Positions 55,908 to 63,287 of a stretch of 64,000 bases of DNA are shown here, piece by piece. The first letter of the stretch is position 1. Every line of letters begins with the position of its first letter. The position numbers and the translations under genes were made by a program. The notes beneath the pieces were generated by a model. That model saw only the letters and a list, made by a program, of their open reading frames with translations, was not told the origin of the DNA and made no database searches. Source of the stretch: JAFAGX01 sp963759875 (GTDB taxonomy: Bacteria; Acidobacteriota; Terriglobia; Terriglobales; Acidobacteriaceae); assembly GCA_963759875.1 (NCBI GenBank), contig CAVXBB010000016.1, forward strand, positions 744,001 through 808,000, in the 5' to 3' direction.

Positions 55908-56320
55908 CTACGGCAGATACCAAGCCTGAGCCGCCGTGCCGTTGCAATCGTAGATATCGAGCTGTGTGCCGTCGGCAGTGTTTCCGTTGGGGACATCGAG
56001 GCAGCGACCGGACTGCGGATTGACAAGGCTGCTCTGGTCTCGCCAGCGCCATTCCTGCGCGCCGGTCCCGTTGCAGTTAAAAAGCTGGACGACAGTGCCA
56101 TTGACGGTAGCGCCGTTGGTCACGTCCATGCACTTGCCGAGCACTCGCAGTGTTCCGTCGCCGCTGTTCTAGGTCCAGCTCTGCGCGTTGGTAAGGTTGC
56201 AGGCAAAGATCTGGATCTTGTTGCCGTTAGCGGTAGAGGCACCGGCGTCATCGATACACTTACCGGAGATGCCGCGGATCGGGCCAGCGCCGCGATATCT
56301 GGCTTTGCCGGGCTTACGAA
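55908..56320 (-). pseudogene. Ricin-type beta-trefoil lectin domain, internal stop
   Basis: Reading on the minus strand: GKCIDDAGASTANGNKIQIF and ACNLTNAQSWT, then TAG (56169-56171), then VLGKCMDVTNGATVNGTVVQ, LFNCNGTGAQEWRW, SGRCLDVPNGNTADGTQLDI and YDCNGTAAQAWYLP. These are three Q-x-W repeats of a carbohydrate-binding ricin fold, usually attached to a secreted glycosidase. The enzyme part is missing. Confidence 0.7.
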
Positions 56321-56327
56321 GTGCGAC

Positions 56328-56374
56328 ACCAGGTCGACCACCTGGGGTTGCACCAGGTGGTCTAGTAACCTGGT
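56328..56374. repeat. Long stem-loop
   Basis: ACCAGGT...ACCACCTGG pairs with CCAGGTGGT...ACCTGGT around a 7-base loop. It lies upstream of the lectin remnant and downstream of the NtrC-type gene. It is not followed by a T run, so it need not be a terminator. The rest up to 56628 is gene free. Confidence 0.5.
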
Positions 56375-56628
56375 TTCTGAGTAATAATCCGAGAACTTGC
56401 GGGTTGCCCGTCGTCCGTCGTCTTGGTCATTCAGGGCGTGTTCACACCTGTTCGAGAAAAGCGTGACCAGAGCCCGCCCGAATCCAAGTTCTGTGGCTGC
56501 CACATGAAGCGAACTGACAACTTATTTGAAATCAGTCGCCGAGAAGTGTCAATGATTCAACTTTGGCAGTGATGGCAGGTTTTGAGTCACACTGGCGTCA
56601 CAAAACCCATTAAGGAAAACTTCTGCGA

Positions 56629-57990
56629 TCACGACAACAAACCGTGTTCGCGCAGTTTGCGGTACAGATTGCGCTCGCTGATCCCGAGAATCTTGGCCGC
56701 ATGTCCGCGGTGACCCTTGCTGGCTTCGAGCGCTTGCCGGATGTGCATCCGCTCAGCTTCTTGCAGTGTTGGCAGCGGGGCATCTGTCGTTGAAGGGTTC
56801 ACCGCTGTCAACGGTTTAGAATTACGCAGGGCTGGGGGCAGGTGCTCCGCTTGAACGCACGAACCTTCGCAAAGCACCAGGGCCGCTTCGACCACGTGCA
56901 GGAGTTCACGCACGTTCCCGGGCCAGTTGTGCCGTCGCAGGAGTTGCAGCGCCGCTTCGCTAATCCGCTTGTTGGAGCCGAATCGCTCGTTAAGCACAGT
57001 CGCGAAGTGTCGGGCGAGCAAAGAAACGTCCTCCCCGCGGGCGCGCAGAGGAGGCACCTCCACCGTGATCGTACTGAGGCGGTAAAACAAGTCCTGGCGG
57101 AACAAGCCCTGCCGCACCATCGCAGGTAGGTCACGATTGGTGGCGGTCAGAATGCGAACATCTACTCGAACTTCTCGGGTGCTGCCGACATGGCGGAACG
57201 TGGAGGTGTCAAGCACACGCAGCAACTTTGTCTGGGTCGCGGAACTCACCTCTCCGACTTCGTCGAGGAAAATGGTTCCATCGTTGGCGACTTCGAACAA
57301 GCCGGGTTTGGCACGATCCGCGCCGGTAAAAGCGCCCCGCTCATGGCCAAACAACTCGCTCTGCAGCAGACTCTCCTGCAGAGCGGCGCATTCGATGACT
57401 ACGAATGGCTTTGACCGACGGGGACTGCGCGCGTGGATCAGCCTGGCGACTCTTTCTTTGCCCGCCCCCGTCTCGCCAGTAATGAGCACTGTCGAGTCAC
57501 TCGGGCCAACGCGGTCGATCAGATTGAGCAGACACCGGAATTCCGGACTATCGCCGATGAAAGTATTGCCAAGGTCCGGCGGAGTCAGGCCGCGCTCGAG
57601 GATACTCGCTCTCTGGCGCAGAGATCGCCGCTCGAGCGCTCGTTGTAGGCGAACCTGAAGTTCATCCAGCGGACAAGGCTTCACTACATAATCGCAAGCG
57701 CCGATGCGAATCGATTCGATGGCGGTATCGATCGACCCATGCCCCGTCAGCATAATCACCTCGGTGGTCGGCGCAGCCGCTTGGATAGCTTTCAGCGTTT
57801 CCAGCCCGCCCATACCAGGTAAGCGCAGATCCAGCAGGACAACTTCAGGTTCCAGCATTGCCACTCGCTCGATCGCTTCCTCACCCGTGCCCGCCGCGGA
57901 AACTTCGTAGCCTAGACGACTCAGTTCTCCTGCCATAACTTGGCGAAATGCTTCATCGTCGTCGACGATAAGGAGAGATGGTGGCTTCAT
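56629..57990 (-). CDS. NtrC-type sigma-54-dependent response regulator
   Basis: The 453-residue protein has a receiver (LLIVDDDEAFRQ, PEVVLLDLRLPGM with phospho-Asp near 54, and the Lys in YVVKPCP). The AAA+ domain has Walker A GETGAGKERVAR, GERGAFTGA-type loop GHERGAFTGADRAKPG and Walker B GTIFLDEVGEV. It ends with a Fis-type HTH (GHAAKILGISERNLYRKLRE). It activates sigma-54 promoters by ATP hydrolysis. Fourteen bases separate it from the kinase gene, so they form an operon. Confidence 0.95.
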   Translation of the reverse strand: MKPPSLLIVDDDEAFRQVMAGELSRLGYEVSAAGTGEEAIERVAMLEPEVVLLDLRLPGMGGLETLKAIQAAAPTTEVIMLTGHGSIDTAIESIRIGACDYVVKPCPLDELQVRLQRALERRSLRQRASILERGLTPPDLGNTFIGDSPEFRCLLNLIDRVGPSDSTVLITGETGAGKERVARLIHARSPRRSKPFVVIECAALQESLLQSELFGHERGAFTGADRAKPGLFEVANDGTIFLDEVGEVSSATQTKLLRVLDTSTFRHVGSTREVRVDVRILTATNRDLPAMVRQGLFRQDLFYRLSTITVEVPPLRARGEDVSLLARHFATVLNERFGSNKRISEAALQLLRRHNWPGNVRELLHVVEAALVLCEGSCVQAEHLPPALRNSKPLTAVNPSTTDAPLPTLQEAERMHIRQALEASKGHRGHAAKILGISERNLYRKLREHGLLS

Positions 57991-58004
57991 CGTTCGTCCT
58001 CGCG

Positions 58005-59859
58005 CTAAGAGCTGGTATGGATTGCCGGTATCACGACTTCGAACGTAGATCCTTTGCCAGGCACGCTCTCGACTGTGATGGTGCCTCCCCAGTTCCGGAC
58101 GGCATTGAGCGACAAGAACAGACCGAGGCCGGTGCCTCCCTGGCGAAGGCTGAAAAAAGGTTCAAAGATTTTTTGCTGATGCTCCAGAGCAATCCCGCAG
58201 CCTTCATCGGTGACACGGATGTGAACTGCGTCACCCTCCTGAGTGGCAACATTGATCTTGCCGCCTGCCTTTGATGCCTGAATCGCGTTGAGCAGGAGAT
58301 TGACCAGCAGGTTCTGCAGTTCAGCCTCGTCTGCCCGCACGTGCAGCGTGTGTGGGGGTGGCTGCACTAGAACGGTCACGGAACTGGCGCGAGCCGTCGG
58401 CTCGACCAGCCTCTGGGCGGCGGCGATGGCCGCATTGACATCGACGATATCGGCTGCCTGTCGCTGTCCGCGTGATAGGCGGAGGAAGTGTTGCGTGATT
58501 CCGCGACAGCGCAGAATCTGCTCGCGTGCGATCGTGGCCTGCTCTCGGATTCTCGAGCGATCCTTCGGATCGTCCTGGTCAATTGGAGCTTCGCGAAGGA
58601 TTCCCTCCACACACATCAGGGTTGTTGCCAGAGGCGTGTTCATTTCATGGGAAAAGCCCAGAGGCAAGGATTCCCACCGATGCCAAGCGGTACGACTCTG
58701 CGAGTTGGGCCTCCGCGGCGCGCCGATCTGAAATGTCGCGCCAGACCTCCACTACTTGGGTCAGCCGTCCTGAGGCGTCCAAGATGGGTGAAGCATGGAT
58801 TTCCTCCCAAGCCACAGTGTCGTTGCCTGTTTTGCGTTCGCAAATCCGGACCTGTCGCGTACCCGCCCGCAGACAGGCGAGTGTGGGGCAATCAGACAGG
58901 TTACATGGCCCCGGCTCCAGCTTGTAGCAGCTGCAACCTACAACTTGTTCACGAGAGCTGTTAGCGCGCTGCAAAAATGCGTCATTCGCTGCAATGATCT
59001 TTCGTTCCGCGTCGAGTACTACGATCCCATCATCAATACTATTGATCACAGTTTCCAGCCGCTCCCGCTGAGTACGGACTTCTCCCACCAGGTTGGACAC
59101 AGAGTCCGCCATTTCATTGAACTCTTTTGCCATCCAGGAGAGCGTGTCGGATCCCTCTGCAGGTACGCGGCGTTCAAGATCGCCTTGGGAGATCAGGCGT
59201 GCCGTGTTCTCAAAACGCCGAAGGCGACGCAGCACCGAAACGCGGATCACCAAAGCGATCGCTCCGACAATGACGAAGGTAAGGGCGCCCGTTCCGCCGA
59301 CCATCCAGCGCAGGTCGCGCGTCATCGCCGCCCGGACCTCTCCCGCGTCGTAATCCAGGATGAGGATGCCGTTGATCTTCTGTTGGGGATTGTGGCAGCG
59401 CTGGCATTCCTGGCGGTTACGAATTGGCACCACAGTTCGCAGAATGGTTCCACCTTTCGTCTCGATTATCCGGCTCGAGCCACGGCGTTCTGGCGGATCA
59501 CGATGGCAGGCCTGGCAAGTCGGAGAGTCGATCCTGAACTCATTCTGGGTGATTCCCGGCTTGCTCGAATAACGCTCTGTGCCATTGCGATCGAGCACGA
59601 CGAGCTGCTCTACACGAGATTGCTTGCCAAAGCTCTCGATCATCTGCGCGATCAGAGTGCGGTCATTGCCCATCATCTGATGTTCGAGCGCGGTGCGGAT
59701 CAATTCGCCTTCGGCAAGCGCGCTGGTGCGGGCCGTGTCGAGGAGACTGTGAAAATGACGAATGGAAAAAACGTAGGCGGCAACTGTGCAGGCTACTACC
59801 ACCGCCACCGTGACGCCCAGCGCGAGGCCAACGGTCGTGCTGGCAAAACGTAGCTTCAT
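58005..59859 (-). pseudogene. Sensor histidine kinase with periplasmic c-type heme motifs, one frameshift
   Basis: Start MKLRFASTTVGLALGVTVAV is a membrane helix. The periplasmic sensor has two CxxCH motifs, TCQACH near residue 115 and ECQRCH near 152, then a second helix, HAMP (FENTARLISQGDLERRVPAE), a PAS domain with a Cys-rich turn (CNLSDCPTLAC), and a DHp box SHEMNTPLATTLMCVEGI and ATPase (NLLVNLLLNAIQAS, DEGCGIA, GGTGLGLFLS). The frame breaks at a CCC run (58657-58659): removing one base restores ASGFSHEMN. Heme c in the sensor suggests redox, NO or O2 sensing. Confidence 0.8.
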
Positions 59860-59914
59860 GATGACGGCACCAGAACGGCGTGATGATGGCACATGCACGA
59901 GTCAACGTCAACGA

Positions 59915-59929
59915 CTGACAAATGGTCAG
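59915..59929. promoter_or_regulatory. Candidate enhancer site (CTGAC-N5-GTCAG), copy 1
   Basis: Inverted repeat CTGACAAATGGTCAG, 84 bases upstream of the sigma-54-like promoter at 60014. The same half-sites at the same distance occur in the second module (60606-60620). This is the expected position for binding of an NtrC-type activator. Confidence 0.5.
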
Positions 59930-60013
59930 GGACTGCTGACATTGTGGCAGTCATCGTTGGGCTCTCCATTCACATATCTCCTGCCAGATAAGGAGTTATG
60001 GCTCGGTCAAGGG

Positions 60014-60029
60014 TGGCCTAGCAATTGCA
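60014..60029 (+). promoter_or_regulatory. Sigma-54-like promoter, copy 1
   Basis: TGGCCTAGCAATTGCA has the GG-N10-GC spacing of -24/-12 promoters (consensus TGGCAC-N5-TTGCA). The predicted start near 60040 precedes an AGGAGGG Shine-Dalgarno and the ATG at 60060. Confidence 0.6.
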
Positions 60030-60059
60030 ATGCAAAACGTCATAAGGAGGGCCGCTACC

Positions 60060-60386
60060 ATGGAGATGCTACTGATGGGTTTGTGCGTGGCAGTATTTGG
60101 GGTCGGAGTCGCGGCGGCTGCATTTGGAGCAGCGACACGTTCGGAATCCCACGATTCAGCAGTGCAGCCCAAGCTTCCATTGGCCAAGGCAGTCGCGCCG
60201 CCTCGCTTTTTCTCGGACAACGCTGCCACACCTGCAGCGATCCCAACCCCGCTAGTACCGATCGAGGTCCTGTTGCTGCAAATTGAAAACCATGTCCGAA
60301 TGGAGCAAGCTGCCGCGGAATCGTTCCTTGCATTCCCCACACAGGCTCAGTTGCACAGCAAGACGAATTCGCCCTTTTGGAACTGA
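60060..60386 (+). CDS. Small membrane protein of the duplicated module, copy 1
   Basis: The ATG after AAGGAGGG gives MEMLLMGLCVAVFGVGVAAA, a membrane anchor, then a Pro-rich spacer and IEVLLLQIENHVRMEQAAAE, SFLAFPTQAQLHSKT. The last 60 residues are nearly the same as in the protein at 60816. The helix VLLLQIENHVRxEQAAAESF is probably a coiled or docking segment. Function unknown; it is placed between the sensor kinase and the electron-transfer genes. Confidence 0.7.
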   Translation: MEMLLMGLCVAVFGVGVAAAAFGAATRSESHDSAVQPKLPLAKAVAPPRFFSDNAATPAAIPTPLVPIEVLLLQIENHVRMEQAAAESFLAFPTQAQLHSKTNSPFWN

Positions 60387-60397
60387 GAGAGTGGCTC

Positions 60398-60487
60398 ATG
60401 ACGAGCGAACTTCTGAACGGTCTATCGCCCGCTGAAGCGGAGCAGGTGTTGAAGCTCGGCACCAGATCGGGCGACCGTACATGCTAG
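60398..60487 (+). pseudogene. Truncated cNMP-binding gene of the first module
   Basis: MTSELLNGLSPAEAEQVLKL and GTRSGDRTC then a stop. The first 20 residues nearly repeat the start of the gene at 61209 (MTHELLNGLSSAEAEQVLAL). The rest was lost when the duplication joined it to a kinase 5' fragment. Confidence 0.75.
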
Positions 60488-60550
60488 AAGCACAGCCGGC
60501 GTCACACTGATAGCGAGGCCAACCGTGATACGGGCAAAACGCAGCTTCAT
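60479..60550 (-). pseudogene. 5' fragment of the sensor-kinase gene
   Basis: Starting at 60550 on the minus strand: MKLRFARITVGLAISVTPAV and LLAC. This repeats the first 24 codons of the kinase at 59859 with a few changes. It marks the start of the second module. Confidence 0.7.
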
Positions 60551-60605
60551 GATAGCCACACCAAGATGGCTCGATGATGCCACAGGCATAGAGTGGCGTC
60601 AGTGT

Positions 60606-60620
60606 CTGACAGATAGTCAT
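60606..60620. promoter_or_regulatory. Candidate enhancer site, copy 2
   Basis: CTGACAGATAGTCAT, half-sites CTGAC and GTCA, 84 bases upstream of the second sigma-54-like promoter. Position and sequence match copy 1 at 59915. Confidence 0.5.
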
Positions 60621-60704
60621 GCTCGAACTGACAGGGTAGCAGCCCTGGTTGCGCCGGCATCCCCACACCGACGGCAAAGAAAAGAGTTATGGCTGGGTGA
60701 ACGC

Positions 60705-60719
60705 TGGCATGGCGCGTGC
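60705..60719 (+). promoter_or_regulatory. Sigma-54-like promoter, copy 2
   Basis: TGGCATGGCGCGTGC keeps GG-N10-GC. It is preceded by GTTATGGCTGGGTGAACGC, almost the same as upstream of copy 1. It would drive the genes from 60816 onward. Confidence 0.55.
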
Positions 60720-60815
60720 GAGGTGAAACATTCAAAGGGAGAACAGGATGAGTTCTCCGCTTGATTTGCTCGGATGAGTTCGTACCGTGCCTCCTGAGAT
60801 TTCAAGGAGTTGGTT

Positions 60816-61196
60816 ATGCGCCGCTACAACATGCTGCTTACGGGGTTACTCATGGTCGGAGCGGGAGCGTACCTGTTTTGCGCAAGCCCACAAATCCTTC
60901 CGCTCTGGTTTGTCTGGCTAACCTCGTACTTCCTTTGGTGTGTCGGATTTGCTGTCAGCGCTGCAGGCGCTGCAGTTCCTTTGTTTGTCCTGCACGAGCC
61001 AGTCCCGCTGACTCGCTTCTTCACGGACAGTGTCGCTAAACCGACAGCTATGCCGTCGCGGCAGGTGCCCATCGAGGTCCTGCTGCTGCAAATTGAAAAC
61101 CACGTCCGCCTGGAGCAAGCTGCTGCGGAATCGTTCCTGGCATTTCCTACGCACGACCATTTGCACAGCAAGACGCCTTCGCCCTTTGTGAACTGA
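60816..61196 (+). CDS. Small membrane protein of the duplicated module, copy 2
   Basis: The ATG follows CAAGGAGTTGGTT. The protein (126 aa) has two N-terminal hydrophobic segments (LLTGLLMVGAGAYLFC; LPLWFVWLTSYFLWCVGFAV), one more than copy 1, then the shared tail IEVLLLQIENHVRLEQAAAE, SFLAFPTHDHLHSKT. Twelve bases separate it from the cNMP-binding gene, so they are co-transcribed. Confidence 0.75.
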   Translation: MRRYNMLLTGLLMVGAGAYLFCASPQILPLWFVWLTSYFLWCVGFAVSAAGAAVPLFVLHEPVPLTRFFTDSVAKPTAMPSRQVPIEVLLLQIENHVRLEQAAAESFLAFPTHDHLHSKTPSPFVN

Positions 61197-61208
61197 AGGG
61201 AGTGACTC

Positions 61209-61673
61209 ATGACGCATGAACTTCTGAATGGTCTCTCATCTGCTGAAGCCGAGCAGGTCTTGGCGCTCGGCGCCAGTGTAATTGTTCCCAGTGAAACCTC
61301 GCTCTTCAAACTGGGAGATCCAGCTGATCGCCTGTTCCTCGTGGAGCGCGGACGAATTAGGCTCACGCTGCCGATGCCGGTCCGGGGCCGAGAAGAAAAC
61401 ATTTTTGTGGAGGAGAGGAACCCCGGCCAGGCTGTGGGCTGGTCGGCCCTGATTCCGCCCTACCGCTTCACGCTCACTGCTAGTGCGGCGCCATCAGAGG
61501 CAAAGGTGATGGCACTGCCGCGGAAGGCGTTGCTCGAGTATATTTCTGCTCATCCGGCGGCTGGGTACAAGATCGCTCTCAATCTGGCAGTTGTCATTGG
61601 ACATCGACTGCAACTATTTCAGACGATGTGGCTGCGCGAGATGCAGCGTACGGTGGAGGTGCGTTCGGCTTGA
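61209..61673 (+). CDS. cNMP-binding-domain protein without HTH
   Basis: A 154-residue Crp-type sensory barrel: SETSLFKLGDPADRLFLVER, GRIRLTLP, NPGQAVGWSALIPPYRFTLT and a dimer helix that ends the protein. The DNA-binding domain of Crp/Fnr proteins is absent, so it likely works by protein contact or as a cofactor/ligand sensor. The stop is 67 bases from the Rieske gene's ATG. Confidence 0.75.
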   Translation: MTHELLNGLSSAEAEQVLALGASVIVPSETSLFKLGDPADRLFLVERGRIRLTLPMPVRGREENIFVEERNPGQAVGWSALIPPYRFTLTASAAPSEAKVMALPRKALLEYISAHPAAGYKIALNLAVVIGHRLQLFQTMWLREMQRTVEVRSA

Positions 61674-61740
61674 CCCGCCGTTAGACCGGCAATCCGAATT
61701 CCGAATTCCGAGTGGTTCCTGCGACAAGGAGCGCAGTGAA

Positions 61741-62205
61741 ATGACCGGGGACCACCACCTTTCCCAACCCGAACCTAAGCGCCGCCGCGTGATCGAAATC
61801 CTTCTCGGTGGCGGCCTGCTTGCCTCTTTTGCCTCGTTCATCTATCCGGTGCTGCGCTATCTCGTCCCTCCGGCTGTGGCAGATCTCGGCGGAGACGAGG
61901 TCGTCGCCGCCAAGCTTGCGGAGCTGAAGCCGAACAGCGGAAAGATTTTCCGGTTTGGCAGCCGGCCCGGCCTGTTGATCATGACCAGCGACGACACCTA
62001 TCGAGCGCTCTCCGCCACTTGTACTCACCTCGGCTGCACCGTGCAGTATCGCAGCGATCTGCACGAGATCTGGTGTCCCTGTCACAACGGAATTTACGAT
62101 CTCAATGGCCGCAACATTTCCGGTCCTCCGCCCCGGCCGCTGGATGTGTTTGATGTCCACGTGCGCGGCGATGAGATTGTCGTCAGCCGGAAGCGGGAGG
62201 CGTGA
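61741..62205 (+). CDS. Rieske iron-sulfur protein of a bc-type complex
   Basis: 154 residues. A basic N-terminus and one membrane helix (EILLGGGLLASFASFIYPVL) anchor the domain. The [2Fe-2S] motifs are CTHLGCTVQY and CPCHNGIYDLNG, giving two Cys and two His ligands plus the disulfide Cys pair, and GPPPRPL closes the cluster loop. It takes electrons from quinol at the outer face. I use the ATG at 61741 because the longer frame overlaps the previous gene and has no membrane sense. Confidence 0.92.
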   Translation: MTGDHHLSQPEPKRRRVIEILLGGGLLASFASFIYPVLRYLVPPAVADLGGDEVVAAKLAELKPNSGKIFRFGSRPGLLIMTSDDTYRALSATCTHLGCTVQYRSDLHEIWCPCHNGIYDLNGRNISGPPPRPLDVFDVHVRGDEIVVSRKREA

Positions 62206-63287
62206 CCTTGTTCGCCGCCATCGGCCGCTGGCTTGATGAACGATTCGATTGGGATGACCTCTTAGCCCCGCTCCGCCACAAGACCGTCCCCACGCATCGC
62301 CTGTCCTACTGGTATTTCCTCGGAGGCATCACCCTTTTTCTCTTCCTAATCCAGGTGCTGACCGGAATTTTGCTGCTGCTGTATTACCGTCCCGGCGCTA
62401 ACGAGGCCTTCGAAAGCGTGCAGTACATCATGACCCGGGTGCGGTTTGGCTGGCTGATTCGTTCCATCCACTCCTGGTCGGCCAATCTCATGATTTTTAC
62501 CGCCTTTGCGCACATGTTCAGCGTGCTCTTTCTCACGGCCTACCGCAAACCTCGGGAGCTGACATGGGTCACCGGTGTGCTTCTTCTATTTCTGGTCATG
62601 GGATTCGGATTCAGCGGATATCTGCTGCCCTGGAACACGCTGGCCTTCTTCGCAACCACGGTTGGTACCGCGATCGCCGGGCAGGTCCCGATTGTCGGCC
62701 GGCCCCTGATGATCTTTCTCCGCGGTGGTCCAGGAGTGACCGGAGCCACGCTGACCCGGTTCTTCGGATTCCATGTCGCCGTTCTGCCCGGGATTGCAAC
62801 CGTGCTGATCCTGCTGCACCTGTTGCTGGTTCAACGCCTTGGCATGAGCATCCCCCCGAAATTGGAAGTGCAGTGGACCGCGAATCCCTCCGCCAGACGG
62901 GAAGCGAAATTTTTTCCCAACTTCATGCTGCGGGAATTGATGGCTTGGTACGCGGCCCTGGGAGTGTTGGGAATGTTGGCGGCACTCTTCCCCTGGAACC
63001 TCGGCGTCAAGGCAGATCCTTTTGCGTCTGCCCCAGCGGGGATCAAACCCGAGTGGTATTTTCTGTTCATGTTTCAGACGCTCAAGCTCATCCCGTCCAA
63101 GGTGTGGTTCGTCGACGGCGAGGTTCTGGGTGTACTTGGTTTCGGCTTAGTCGCTTTGTTGTGGCTGCTGCTGCCTTTTTTTGAGAGTGATCAACCCTCA
63201 CACATGAAACGATGGATCACCGGGGTTGCGGTTTTTGCTCTTGCGTACGTGGCAGGTATGACTGTCTATGGCTATCTCGCGAAATAA
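62202..63287 (+). CDS. Cytochrome b, fused b6/subunit IV type
   Basis: 361 residues with about eight helices. The heme ligands are two His pairs: IHSWSANLMIFTAFAH (13 between) and HVAVLPGIATVLILLH (14 between). The quinol-site PEW motif is in GIKPEWYFLFMFQTLK. The GTG start overlaps the Rieske stop (GTGA). This single long subunit includes the C-terminal subunit-IV-like part. It oxidises menaquinol or another quinol. Confidence 0.93.
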   Translation: MTLFAAIGRWLDERFDWDDLLAPLRHKTVPTHRLSYWYFLGGITLFLFLIQVLTGILLLLYYRPGANEAFESVQYIMTRVRFGWLIRSIHSWSANLMIFTAFAHMFSVLFLTAYRKPRELTWVTGVLLLFLVMGFGFSGYLLPWNTLAFFATTVGTAIAGQVPIVGRPLMIFLRGGPGVTGATLTRFFGFHVAVLPGIATVLILLHLLLVQRLGMSIPPKLEVQWTANPSARREAKFFPNFMLRELMAWYAALGVLGMLAALFPWNLGVKADPFASAPAGIKPEWYFLFMFQTLKLIPSKVWFVDGEVLGVLGFGLVALLWLLLPFFESDQPSHMKRWITGVAVFALAYVAGMTVYGYLAK

